Below, piece by piece: positions 53,005 to 64,000 of a stretch of 64,000 nucleotides of DNA. The position numbers and the translations under genes were made by a program. A model generated the notes under the pieces. It was not told where the DNA came from. It was given only the letters and a program-made list of their open reading frames with translations, and ran no database searches. Origin of the DNA: Bartonella schoenbuchensis R1. GTDB taxonomy: Bacteria > Pseudomonadota > Alphaproteobacteria > Rhizobiales > Rhizobiaceae. Positions within the stretch are counted from its first letter, which is position 1; each line of letters begins with the position of its first letter. The stretch spans positions 992,001-1,056,000 of the forward strand of contig NZ_CP019789.1 of the NCBI RefSeq assembly GCF_002022685.1. The letters run 5' to 3'.

Positions 53005-55506
53005 ATGCGTACACCTGGCTGGCTAATCACTCTCTATTGCCTTATCCTTTTAAGCGGCATTTACGTTGCATTACCTAATTTATTCTCACAAGAACAAATT
53101 AAAACCTCTAAATTCCTGCCTAACACCCACGTGACGCTTGGACTTGATCTTCAAGGAGGATCTTCTCTCTTACTGGAAGTTGATGTAAAAACATTAAAGC
53201 GTGATCAATTACGCACAATTTTAGATAATGTACGCACAAAACTGCGTGAACAAAAAATCCGTACATCCAATATTCGTATCATTGAAGATGACATTATTAT
53301 TGTTATTTCCGATCCTACACAAAATCAAAAAGCCGTTACTGCTTTAGAAACATTGATCATGCCGATACAAAATAGCTTTGGCACCACAACCAATGATATC
53401 ACTATTAGCACTCAAAATGAGAATATCCGTGTAACATTAACTGAATCTGGTATTAAGGATCGTATTAAAAACACTGTTGAACAAAGCTTAGAAATCATTC
53501 GCCGACGTATTGATCAAATAGGTGTAGCTGAACCAGCCATTCAAAAAGTAGGAACTAATCGTATTATGGTTCAATTGCCTGGTCTCCAAGATCCAAAACA
53601 ATTACGTGATCTTCTAGGAACAACCGCAAAAATGACCTTCCATCTTGTTCCTTCCAATGTGGATGTAAACACCCCGCCTATAGGTGTTTCAATTCTTCCT
53701 GGGTATACTGATGAAAATCAACATTTTGCAATTTATGATCAAATTGCTTTGGATGGAAATGTACTAAAAGATGCACGCGCAGGTTTTGACCCGCAAATGC
53801 CAGGGCGTGCTATTATTTCATTTACCATGAATTCAATTGGTTCTAAAATATTTGCGGAAATAACACGTAAAAACATTAACCGTCCCTTTGCAATCGTTCT
53901 TGATAACAAAGTTTTGACCGCTCCTGTCATTAATGGCATTATCCCTAATGGACAAGGTCAAATCACAGGAAATTTTGATATAAAAGAAGCATCAACCCTT
54001 GCTGCTTTACTGCGAGCTGGCTCTTTGCCCGCACCATTAATTGTTATTGAAGAAAGAACTGTAGGCCCAGATCTTGGTGCAGACGCTATTAAAATGGGAC
54101 TTTATACAGGAATTATAGGCTTTGTTCTTGTCGCCATTTTCATGTTTCTTCTATATGGCATTTGGGGCATTATCACCGACATAGCGCTAGCGCTACATAC
54201 TATTTTGACACTTGCAGCATTAAGTCTTCTCGGTGCTACACTCACACTGCCGGGTATTGCCGGTATTATTTTGGGTATTGGCATTGCTGTCGATGCCAAT
54301 ATTTTGATTAATGAACGTATTCGAGAAGAAAGTCGCAAAGGTGTCAGCGCCTTTGCTGCCTTAGATCGTGGATTTAAACAAGCTTTTGCGACCATTGTTG
54401 ATGCCAATGTTACGGCTATTATTGCAACCATTTTACTTTTTTGGTTTGGTAATGGCCCTGTTCGCGGTTTTGCAATCACAATGTTACTTGGAATTATTAT
54501 CTCCATGTTCACTGATATCACCATAGTGCGTATCATCATGGTTTGGGTTGTCCGTAAATGGAAAATAAAGACGCTGCGTATTCAACCTTTCTTTGACTTT
54601 ACCTTATACAATACAACTTTCCACTTTATGAAAGCCCGTTTTATAGGTATTGGTATTTCAATTATTTTATCACTTGCTTCAATTTTTCTGTTCTTTAAAC
54701 CTGGTTTGAATTTTGGTATCGATTTTATTGGTGGTAGCCAAATGAGTATAACAACAAAGGCGCCAGCAAATTTAGCTACCCTGCGCTCAACGCTTTCCGC
54801 CCTTAATATCGGTGAAGTAAAGTTACAAAATATTGATAACGCACACACAGTTTTAATTCGTATCCAGAAACAAAACGGTGATGAAATACAACAAACCGTT
54901 GCCATGGATAAGGTCAAGGCAGCCATACAGAATATCTACCCAGATACTATATTTGATCAAATAGAAATTGTTGGCCCTAAGATTTCAGAAGAATTTGTTA
55001 CAGCTAGTGTTATTGCTGTTATACTAGCAGCAATTGCTATGTCACTCTACATTTGGTGGCGCTTTGAATGGTTCTTTGCAGTTGGAGCAATTGTTACACT
55101 CATTCTTGATATCGCAAAAATGATTGGTCTTTTTGCTTTGTTTCAATTTGATTTTAATTTGACCGCTATTGCTGCCCTTTTAACGATTGTTGGTTACTCG
55201 ATTAACGATAAAGTAGTTGTTTATAACCGCATGCGTGAAAATATGCGTCTTTATAAAAAAATGCCTATGTATCAGTTGATAGACCTCTCGATTAATCAAG
55301 TTTTTACACGCTGTGTCTTCACATCAACCACTACAATATTAGCTATGTTGCCTATGGCATTATGGGGTGGAAGTGCTGTCTATAATTTTGCATTGCCTAT
55401 GGTCTTTGGTATTATTATTGCTACATTATCTTCTATCTTTATTGCAGCTCCTATTCTATTATTGTTAAGTAACTGGGGTATAAGCAAAATAAAAGAGAAG
55501 GCATAA
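53005..55506 (+). CDS. secDF: Fused protein translocase subunit SecDF
   Basis: Uses the proton gradient to complete protein export through SecYEG. SecD half: HVTLGLDLQGGSSLLLEVD, the large periplasmic P1 domain with RRRIDQIGVAEPAIQKVG, and the membrane motif GIGIAVDANILINERIREE (its Asp is the proton-path residue). SecF half: FKPGLNFGIDFIGGSQM and TIVGYSINDKVVVYNRMRE. Twelve membrane helices are expected. ATG 53005 (MRTPGWLITLYC) is preferred to 52993; length 833 aa is normal for the alphaproteobacterial fusion. No yajC lies adjacent. Confidence 0.95.
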   Translation: MRTPGWLITLYCLILLSGIYVALPNLFSQEQIKTSKFLPNTHVTLGLDLQGGSSLLLEVDVKTLKRDQLRTILDNVRTKLREQKIRTSNIRIIEDDIIIVISDPTQNQKAVTALETLIMPIQNSFGTTTNDITISTQNENIRVTLTESGIKDRIKNTVEQSLEIIRRRIDQIGVAEPAIQKVGTNRIMVQLPGLQDPKQLRDLLGTTAKMTFHLVPSNVDVNTPPIGVSILPGYTDENQHFAIYDQIALDGNVLKDARAGFDPQMPGRAIISFTMNSIGSKIFAEITRKNINRPFAIVLDNKVLTAPVINGIIPNGQGQITGNFDIKEASTLAALLRAGSLPAPLIVIEERTVGPDLGADAIKMGLYTGIIGFVLVAIFMFLLYGIWGIITDIALALHTILTLAALSLLGATLTLPGIAGIILGIGIAVDANILINERIREESRKGVSAFAALDRGFKQAFATIVDANVTAIIATILLFWFGNGPVRGFAITMLLGIIISMFTDITIVRIIMVWVVRKWKIKTLRIQPFFDFTLYNTTFHFMKARFIGIGISIILSLASIFLFFKPGLNFGIDFIGGSQMSITTKAPANLATLRSTLSALNIGEVKLQNIDNAHTVLIRIQKQNGDEIQQTVAMDKVKAAIQNIYPDTIFDQIEIVGPKISEEFVTASVIAVILAAIAMSLYIWWRFEWFFAVGAIVTLILDIAKMIGLFALFQFDFNLTAIAALLTIVGYSINDKVVVYNRMRENMRLYKKMPMYQLIDLSINQVFTRCVFTSTTTILAMLPMALWGGSAVYNFALPMVFGIIIATLSSIFIAAPILLLLSNWGISKIKEKA

Positions 55507-55531
55507 ATAATAAAACCCAATAAACCATAAT

Positions 55532-55563
55532 TGGCACATCAATTCATATGACGTGCCATTTTT
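55532..55563 (+). terminator. Rho-independent terminator after secDF
   Basis: TGGCACATCA and TGACGTGCCA form a 10-bp stem with one mismatch and a 7-base loop (55532-55558), followed at once by TTTTTCT, 26 bases after the stop codon. Confidence 0.88.
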
Positions 55564-56658
55564 CTCTCCCTATAAAAATACAATCGTTTTAGACAACCAA
55601 AAAATCTCAAAAAATTATACTCTATGATATGCTACCAGTTACAATTATTGTTATTGGATTCATGTTGAGCATTTCTTTTTGAAATAATTACTTATCATTT
55701 ACGTATTTCATTACTGGCGAGATATTTGTTCTCTAAGGATTATTATTACATAACCAAATACAAGCAATTCTAAAATAGAATTCCATTTTTTATCAATCAA
55801 CTCATTGGAAGATTTGTTACTTTTTGATATTTGGTGTTGAAGTGCATTTTTGTTAAAAGCTTGTATCTATCAAAGCCATTAACAACCTCTGTTATCATTA
55901 TACAAAATGGCATTTGCTATTTTTTAAGGTTACGTTCCTAGCTGGATTATGGACTGTAGTTTTTAGAAAATTTTTTATCCCCACAAAATTAAATTCAAAC
56001 TTAGAACTTCTTGAATAATGCCTCTATGATTTGATCTTTGCAAAAACAACTTTTTCTATTTGTGCTCAAATCTTTCCGTTTTCATTAACCTTGGCAAAAT
56101 TAAAAATATTTAGAGAAATTTTCACGTAAATTTATGAAATACGCAAATAATTCTTAATATTAATGAAAATTCTAGCCTAGAGTTTCTATTCACTATTTAA
56201 AAAATCAGTCATGTTATGATGAGTAATCACAACTGTATTGGCAAACAGATTTGCGATTTTCCTTAACAAACAAAGGTAAGTCTTTGATTTCAAATAAAGA
56301 ATAAAAATATTTTTGCCAGTAGAATAATTGCAGATAAAATAGAAACAATTAGCAAAAAATACCATAAAACAAGAAATTATTGATGCAACTAATATTTAGA
56401 AATATACAAAAAGATGTTATTGTACTATTGAAGTAGGATAATGCGCAACCAATATACCCAAACTTAAAGCTTATACACTACTTACAACAAAAACAGCCTG
56501 TTTTATTAATTGATGTGTAGCCATTGTAATGATAATGACAAAAAAGCACTCGAGATTATGGAAAATTTAGCAAAACAATGATTTGCAATCTAAGACGAAT
56601 AATCACGAATTATGTGCCCAAAAGTCATGAATAAAAACCCGGAAATGGATAAAAAAGT
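55564..56658. other. 1.1-kb gene-free stretch
   Basis: AT-rich with frequent stops in every frame. No tRNA, coding frame or strong repeat is seen. It must hold the promoter of the YbhN-family gene but none is clear. Confidence 0.4.
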
Positions 56659-57603
56659 GTGAAATTAAAAAAATTTATATGGCCATTTATCGGCATCCTA
56701 ACAATGCTGATATCAATCCGTATTCTTTATATAAAGCTATCAACTATTTTTCTAATTGATGTACTGGATCGTTTAGCCGATTTAAAGGTACATCAGTGGT
56801 TACTGGCCTGTTTTTGTTCACTCATCGCTTATGCAGCTCTTGCTGGGTATGACCGAATTGCTTTGCAACATCTTGGTCGTAAAATTTCCTGGGTATTTAT
56901 CGCCATCTGTTCATTTACCACTTATGCGCTTTCACATAATATCGGTGCTTCAGTTTTTTCTGGTGCTGTTGTACGCTACCGTGCGTATAAAATGAAAGGG
57001 TTAAGTGGAACAGAAGTTGCAATATTAGTTGGCTTTTGCTCCTTTACTTTTGTAATTGGCACAATCTTGCTTTCTGGCATCGTTTTAATTCTGCATCCTG
57101 AAATTATCACGCTCATTTACGAAGATCTTCCCATATGGCTTGGCACAATAATTGGCGTAATTTTACTCGCTTTTATAGCGCTATACACTCTCGGCAGTTG
57201 GTTTCAGTTAAAACCTTTATACATCAGCAAAAAAATTCAACTTTCTTATCCACGGCTTAAAATTGTCATCCAACAGCTTCTGATTAGCCCATTAGAACTT
57301 TTAGGAGCAGCGGGAATTATATATGCCGTATTGCCACATAATACTGATATTTGTTTTATCTCTGTACTCGGCGTTTTCCTAGCGTCTTTTACCATTACCC
57401 TGCTCTCTAATGCCCCTGCAGGAGGCGTAGGTGTACTTGAAGCTTTATTCATGGCAGGTATGCCTCAAATAGATCCTACTAATGTTATTGCAGCACTTAT
57501 TGTATTTAGAATGCTCTATTTGATTATACCGCTTATCATTTCACTATTCTTTGTAGCAATTTTTGAGATTCACCAATATCGAAAACGAACGCAGCATACC
57601 TAA
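56659..57603 (+). CDS. YbhN/UPF0104-family integral membrane protein
   Basis: 314 aa with about eight membrane helices, in the family related to the flippase domain of MprF (lysylphosphatidylglycerol synthase). Typical segments are YALSHNIGASVFSGAVVRYRAYKMKGLSGTEVA (about 92-124) and the C-terminal SNAPAGGVGVLEALFMAG, corresponding to the family's PGGIGVxE motif. No aminoacyl-transfer domain is attached, so the lipid-modifying activity of MprF is not expected. Function is unknown. The start is a GTG, weakly supported by an upstream GGA. Confidence 0.82.
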   Translation: MKLKKFIWPFIGILTMLISIRILYIKLSTIFLIDVLDRLADLKVHQWLLACFCSLIAYAALAGYDRIALQHLGRKISWVFIAICSFTTYALSHNIGASVFSGAVVRYRAYKMKGLSGTEVAILVGFCSFTFVIGTILLSGIVLILHPEIITLIYEDLPIWLGTIIGVILLAFIALYTLGSWFQLKPLYISKKIQLSYPRLKIVIQQLLISPLELLGAAGIIYAVLPHNTDICFISVLGVFLASFTITLLSNAPAGGVGVLEALFMAGMPQIDPTNVIAALIVFRMLYLIIPLIISLFFVAIFEIHQYRKRTQHT

Positions 57604-57972
57604 CTTGAAAAACCTAAACTCACTTCACTTTTTTTGCATTCAAACAAATAATAAGAATTGTGCTAATTTTAACTAACATTAAAATCAGTGTATTTACTCG
57701 ATTTCCCTATAAATGCACAATATAAACGATATACTAAAATAAACGTATATTTTTCACGATTATAGATATCAATTTTAATTTAAATAATATTTATAACCTT
57801 ATAATAATGTATTGATCAGTAATTATTCTTTACATAAATATACAGAAATTAACGGAATAAATACTACTTTTTTAATATAAATCTTTTTAATACTTCTATA
57901 CTTTTATATATTCATAAATTTGTATAAGCCTATTAAAAGCAATAATAAAAAATTGGCTATTCTTTTTATTTT
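57604..57972. other. Spacer between convergent genes
   Basis: About 370 very AT-rich bases between the YbhN-family and TerC-family genes. No clear terminator stem or coding frame. Confidence 0.4.
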
Positions 57973-59550
57973 CTAAACCATTACTTCTTTTGCTACAAAA
58001 TTAAGGGGAGAGATGAGCACTTTAGAAATATTTCGACGGTCCATTTCAATCACTTTAAAACACAAACCTTCAGTTTCAAAACTTTCATCTTCATTTGGTA
58101 AATGGCCAAAATGCCAAAGCATAAATCCCGCAAGCGTAGTATAACGGTCTGCCTCATCAACAAAATCACGCTCAAGATAACTACTTAAATGGCGAATATC
58201 TGCACACCCCTCAACAAGAAAACTTCCATCTTCAAGTCGTTCCACCACAACAGGTTCTTCATCATCATCAGGAAAATCACCAGCAATAGCCTCAAGAATG
58301 TCCGTCGGTGTTGCAATACCTTCAAAAGATCCATGCTCATCCACAATAATCGCAAGCTGGATTGAAGAATGGCGTAATTGCTCCATCAATCGTAAAACAC
58401 TCGTATTTTCATGAACAACAAGTGGTTCACGCATAGCTCTTTGCCAATTAATCTTTTGATCTTCAGCCCAATTTAAAAGCAGATCTTTAGTTAAAGCAAC
58501 GCCAACAAATTCGTCTACTTTTTCGCGCGCAAGAATTAAACGGCTATGTTTAACTTTTTGCAATTCTTCACGCATCTCACTCTCATTGCCGTTCAAGTCC
58601 AACCATTCAATCTCATTACGGGGTGACATAATAGAGCGCACAGGACGATCAGCCAAATCTAAAACACCACGTATCATTTCTTTTTCTTCTGGTCGAAAAA
58701 GCTCAGAAATAGCTGCTTGTTCAACAATGACATCTACAGTCTCACTCAGATTACCGTCTTTTTTTCCTCCCCCTAAAAGTCTTAACACAGCATCGGCTGT
58801 CCGCTCACGTAAATCATTTGTTGTAACCATCTTTTCACGATTACGACGCCCAATTTGATTCAAAAACTCAATAAGAACTGAAAAACCTATAGCTGCATAC
58901 AAATAACCTTTTGGAATATGAAAGCCCAATCCTTCAACAATGAGAGTAAAGCCAATCATCATTAAAAAACCAAGACAAAGAATGACAATAGTAGGATAAC
59001 GACTAATCAAACGCATAATGGTGCCAGATCCCCACATCATTACACCCATTGCAACAACAACCGCTATGTACATAACCACTGCCTGATCTCTGGCAATCAT
59101 GCCTGTTGCAGTAATAATACTATCAAGAGAAAACACTGCATCAAGTACAACAATTTGAACAATCACTTGCCAAAAAACAGCATAAATAACACCAGTTTTC
59201 CTTTCATGTGCTGCCCCCTCCAATCTTTCATGTAACTCCAGCGTTCCTTTTGCTAACAAAAAAGCTCCACCACTCATTAAAATGAGGCTGTGCCAACTAA
59301 AACCAAAGGAAGCAATAGAAAAAATTACTTTATCAAGACTCATTACCCAGCCAATAACCATGAGAAGACAAAGCCGCATAATTAATGCTAAAGTTAAACC
59401 TACCAAACGTGCACGATTACGCAAATGTAATGGCAATTTTTCTGCTAAGATTGCAATGAAAACAAGGTTATCTATTCCTAAAACAATTTCGAGGAAAATC
59501 AACGTAACCAAACCAAACCACACATGGGGATCAATGACCCATTCCATCAT
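57973..59550 (-). CDS. TerC-CBS-CorC membrane protein (YoaE/YegH type)
   Basis: 525-aa inner-membrane protein. Residues 1-240 form a TerC domain with FLEIVLGIDNLVFIAILAEKLP and QIVVLDAVFSLDSIITATGM, whose acidic residues in membrane helices are thought to bind cations; relatives export manganese. A CBS pair follows (VRSIMSPRNEIEWLDL ... MREPLVVHENTSVLRLMEQL), then a CorC/HlyC C-terminal domain (DGSFLVEGCADIRHL ... YTTLAGFMLWHFGHLP). The start ATGATG at 59550 has AAAGGA 6 bases upstream. Substrate is inferred at best, and no manganese riboswitch is visible upstream. Confidence 0.9.
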   Translation of the reverse strand: MMEWVIDPHVWFGLVTLIFLEIVLGIDNLVFIAILAEKLPLHLRNRARLVGLTLALIMRLCLLMVIGWVMSLDKVIFSIASFGFSWHSLILMSGGAFLLAKGTLELHERLEGAAHERKTGVIYAVFWQVIVQIVVLDAVFSLDSIITATGMIARDQAVVMYIAVVVAMGVMMWGSGTIMRLISRYPTIVILCLGFLMMIGFTLIVEGLGFHIPKGYLYAAIGFSVLIEFLNQIGRRNREKMVTTNDLRERTADAVLRLLGGGKKDGNLSETVDVIVEQAAISELFRPEEKEMIRGVLDLADRPVRSIMSPRNEIEWLDLNGNESEMREELQKVKHSRLILAREKVDEFVGVALTKDLLLNWAEDQKINWQRAMREPLVVHENTSVLRLMEQLRHSSIQLAIIVDEHGSFEGIATPTDILEAIAGDFPDDDEEPVVVERLEDGSFLVEGCADIRHLSSYLERDFVDEADRYTTLAGFMLWHFGHLPNEDESFETEGLCFKVIEMDRRNISKVLISPLNFVAKEVMV

Positions 59551-60024
59551 AGTTCATCCTTTGAAAATGTTGTAAAAAACTTAAATGCGCATCGTTGATG
59601 AAATAAATTCATAAGCTTTCATTCGCACAATTGATCGATAACATTGAATGCAAATAAATTGCACCCAAAAGCAGGTAGCCACAAGGCATTACTTAAATTC
59701 ATATGATTGTTGACAAGATTCATACCGTGAAAGAAAAGCTTACATCGCTTGATATTATAAGAAAATTCTTCTGAATTTCGTTCGGGCATTACGCTCGACA
59801 ATCCTTTAGCACCGTTCTGCATAGATAATTAGAACATTTATTAGTAGAATTATCTTATAATGGATATTTTTGTACAAGATCAAGAGAAAATACTATATAA
59901 AGCTTATATGCCTTACTGGTTTAGTTACAGATTTTATTTATCTTACAAAAAACAATGAGACCATCTAGACATCCTCCTCTAGGAACGTTATAGAACCCCT
60001 CATTCTCTTCTTTGTAAGAACCCT
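59551..60024. other. Spacer between the TerC-family gene and tRNA-Lys
   Basis: About 470 bases. The part 59600-59825 looks less AT-biased than its surroundings and holds a minus-strand frame of 67 codons with protein-like but unrecognised sequence (CKLFFHGMNLVNN...). It could be a gene fragment. No ribosome-binding site supports it. Confidence 0.35.
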
Positions 60025-60100
<76 letters not shown>

Positions 60101-60124
60101 TTTATTCTATAAGATTTTATTGCT

Positions 60125-60151
60125 AAATTTTGTGATAATATCACAAAATTT
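60125..60151 (+). terminator. Hairpin after tRNA-Lys
   Basis: AAATTTTGTGAT and ATCACAAAATTT are perfect 12-bp complements with a 3-base loop, 24 bases after the tRNA. The stem ends in TTT, which suits termination. Confidence 0.65.
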
Positions 60152-60865
60152 CTATTTAAAATTGAAATTCCTTCCCATTTCATTACCAAGAATTTTCAAT
60201 ATTCATTGTACCTGTTCTCTATCATTCTCTTTTAAATTTTATAGCAAAAATACTTTATAAGAATCGCCATTATATTAAATAATATAAGCAAACTAGACAC
60301 TATGAAAAAATTATAAATACAATAAACTTTCTCAATAAAAATAAATTAACATTGAAAACATATTTACGAATGTTTAAATAAGGCCATATTAATTTTTATT
60401 AAAATTTGTTGATTATAACTCATTTCAGCACACACTCATTTTACCAACAAACTTCACTCATAAAAAAGTATAGTAAGTAAAACGGCTATAATCATGTTCC
60501 TTTTGTGTAGAAAACATAATTACAGTTATCACTTGAATAACAAATTTTCACGCTTATTTTATCAACCATTAGCCTGCTTTACAAAAGTAATTGGTAAATT
60601 GCTATATTACAAAATACCAATTACTTTATTAAGAGTAATATCCTAAAGTTTATAGATTAACTTCCATTGTTCTATTTAAACAAATTGATGAGTTTTACCA
60701 ATATTATACCACTATATTCACTTTTCTTCTCTATGAACCACTGACCTTTAAAGTTATTGAAAGTGTTTTTCTACTTTACGACTCACTTGTATCATGCTTC
60801 CATATGCGAAATTGTCTTTTTGTTAGCGTAATTTAGTCTTAAATAATAAAGGGGATCTCCTAAAA
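60152..60865. other. Spacer upstream of cycA
   Basis: About 710 bases, very AT-rich, no coding frame. It must hold the cycA promoter, which I cannot place with confidence. Confidence 0.4.
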
Positions 60866-62266
60866 ATGGACCATAAACCAAATTTAGCTGAAGATTATAA
60901 AAAGGAATTACAACGTGGATTAGATAATCGCCACGTGCAACTTATTGCTATTGGTGGTGCTATCGGAACAGGTCTCTTCATGGGATCAGGCAAAACAATC
61001 AGCGTTGCAGGCCCCTCAATTATACTAGTTTACGCCATTATTGGTTGCATTCTCTATTTTGTAATGCGAGCTATGGGAGAATTGTTACTTTCTAATACAC
61101 AATATCGATCCTTTATGGACTTTTCATCCGAACTATTGGGGCCGACTATTGGTTTTTTTATTGGTTGGACTTATTGGTTATGCTGGATTGTAACCGGAGT
61201 TGCAGATATTATTGCTATCATTAGTTATGCACAATTTTGGTGGCCTACACTCAACCCATGGATTCCCGTTCCTATTTGTATCCTTTTCTTCTTAATGTTT
61301 AACCTCGTAGCCGTAAAATTATTTGGTGAACTTGAATTCTGGTTCGGTCTTATCAAAATCATAGCAATTCTGGTATTAATTGTTGTTGGATTTTATATGG
61401 TTTTTATCGGTTTTACTTCCCCAAATGGCACTGTTTCCTCTCTTAGTAACGTATGGAATGATGGAAATATCTTTCCTCGAGGAATCACCGGATTTTTTGC
61501 TGGATTTCAAATTGCTATTTTTTCTTTTACTGGCATTGAATTGGCCGGAACAACTGCAGCTGAAGTCAAAGAACCTGAAAAGATATTACCAAAAGCAATC
61601 AACTCAATACCTATTCGTATTGTACTCTTTTACATCTTCTCTCTTGTTGTGATTATGTCAGTCATACCTTGGTATCAAGTTGTTCCAGATAAAAGTCCAT
61701 TTGTAGAAATGTTTTTACTTGCTGGTATTCCAATCTCTGCTGGTATAGTTAATTTTGTCGTTCTCACATCAGCAGCATCTTCTGCAAATAGTGGTATTTT
61801 TTCTACTAGCCGTATGATATACGGCCTTGCTACTAAACAGGGAGCTCCTGCTTTTTTAGGAAAACTTTCCAACAATCACGTTCCAGCCAATGCATTAGTC
61901 TTCTCTTGCCTGTGCATTTTATTAGGCTACATTTTCTCATCGTTATCTCCAACTGCTATAGGTGCCTTTACAATCGTTACAACCATTTCAGCAATTTTAT
62001 TTATATTTGTATGGTCCGTGATTTTAATCAGCTATATTACTTACCGCCGCAATTACCCTACGCAACATGATGCATCTACCTATAAAATGCCAGGAGGTGT
62101 TTTTATGTGCTGGGTTACTTTGGCTTTCTTCGCCTTTATTATCTCTTTATTGACGTTAGAATCCGATACTTTAGCAGCTTTAAAATACACATCACTTTGG
62201 TTTGTTTTCTTAACTGTTATGTATTTTATATTTGGAAAGAAGAATTTTATCAGACACAAAAAATAA
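60866..62266 (+). CDS. cycA: D-serine/D-alanine/glycine permease
   Basis: Proton-coupled amino acid importer of the APC superfamily with 12 membrane helices. It is strikingly like E. coli CycA: HVQLIAIGGAIGTGLFMGSG, FVMRAMGELLLSN, FFAGFQIAIFSFTGIELAGTTAAE, NSIPIRIVLFY, NFVVLTSAASSANSGIFSTSR and YKMPGG. Length 466 aa, full. The ATG at 60866 lies downstream of a G-rich segment (AAGGGGATC). Substrate assignment follows from close family resemblance. Confidence 0.92.
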   Translation: MDHKPNLAEDYKKELQRGLDNRHVQLIAIGGAIGTGLFMGSGKTISVAGPSIILVYAIIGCILYFVMRAMGELLLSNTQYRSFMDFSSELLGPTIGFFIGWTYWLCWIVTGVADIIAIISYAQFWWPTLNPWIPVPICILFFLMFNLVAVKLFGELEFWFGLIKIIAILVLIVVGFYMVFIGFTSPNGTVSSLSNVWNDGNIFPRGITGFFAGFQIAIFSFTGIELAGTTAAEVKEPEKILPKAINSIPIRIVLFYIFSLVVIMSVIPWYQVVPDKSPFVEMFLLAGIPISAGIVNFVVLTSAASSANSGIFSTSRMIYGLATKQGAPAFLGKLSNNHVPANALVFSCLCILLGYIFSSLSPTAIGAFTIVTTISAILFIFVWSVILISYITYRRNYPTQHDASTYKMPGGVFMCWVTLAFFAFIISLLTLESDTLAALKYTSLWFVFLTVMYFIFGKKNFIRHKK

Positions 62267-62267
62267 A

Positions 62268-62343
62268 GGTTATGCGTAAAAGCACATCATAAAAAAGAGT
62301 TCTTGTTACCCAGTTTTATATTGAAGCTTTTTTACGCATAACC
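62268..62343. repeat. 14-bp inverted repeat between convergent cycA and ilvC
   Basis: GGTTATGCGTAAAA (62268-62281) begins one base after the cycA stop and is matched perfectly by TTTTACGCATAACC (62330-62343), ten bases past the ilvC stop; the loop is 48 bases. It could end transcription from both sides or arise from an inserted repeat. Confidence 0.7.
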
Positions 62344-62352
62344 CAATAAAAC

Positions 62353-64000
<1,648 letters not shown>

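Noticed and set aside
59551..59700. Manganese (yybP-ykoY) riboswitch before the TerC-family gene
   Set aside because: The conserved stem and loop sequences are not visible.

Overview
The window is a visibly AT-rich alphaproteobacterial chromosome segment, and most likely Bartonella. The evidence is a Bartonella-type hemin-binding outer-membrane protein, NdvA (cyclic beta-1,2-glucan exporter), ExoR, PopZ (DUF2497), the order pcm-tolC-popZ-valS, and the fused SecDF. Coding density is low outside the ribosomal block, with several spacers of 0.5 to 1.3 kb. No IS element, prophage, integrase or CRISPR array is visible.

Layout. 1-10.2 kb: rluC (cut by the window edge), ndvA, alaS, recA, rarA, and a DegP/DegQ-type protease coupled to rarA. 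10.4-29.1 kb: the str-S10-spc-alpha ribosomal supercluster on the minus strand. It is transcribed rpsL-rpsG-fusA-tuf-rpsJ ... secY-adk-rpsM-rpsK-rpoA-rplQ, with a good promoter and a long hairpin-rich leader before rpsL and a terminator after rplQ. 29.5-33.8 kb (plus): xth and the glutamate/aspartate ABC transporter gltI-gltJ-gltK-gltL, with a strong hairpin after gltI. 33.8-40.6 kb (minus): exoR, valS, popZ, tolC-family gene, pcm. 40.7-49.2 kb: tRNA-Cys, tRNA-Asn, an OLD/RecF-like ATPase broken by a stop codon, a hemin-binding outer-membrane protein, a DEAD-box helicase in two frames, a secreted protein, ilvA and tRNA-Leu. 49.7-55.5 kb: a small secreted protein, an MscS/DUF3772 channel gene broken in several places, and secDF. 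56.6-64 kb: a YbhN-family membrane protein, a TerC-CBS-CorC membrane protein, tRNA-Lys, cycA and ilvC.

The strongest unexpected signal is that secY, valS, the DEAD-box helicase and the MscS-type channel are each restored to family-like length by adding one base to a short homopolymer (the channel needs two or three such additions). Because secY and valS are indispensable, uncorrected sequencing or assembly indels are the leading explanation. Real decay or transcriptional slippage should still be excluded. The ATPase at 41-42.6 kb is different: a clean in-frame stop at codon 16 behind a strong ribosome-binding site. I found no convincing new multi-gene system. The nearest thing to accessory content is that ATPase beside tRNA-Asn.
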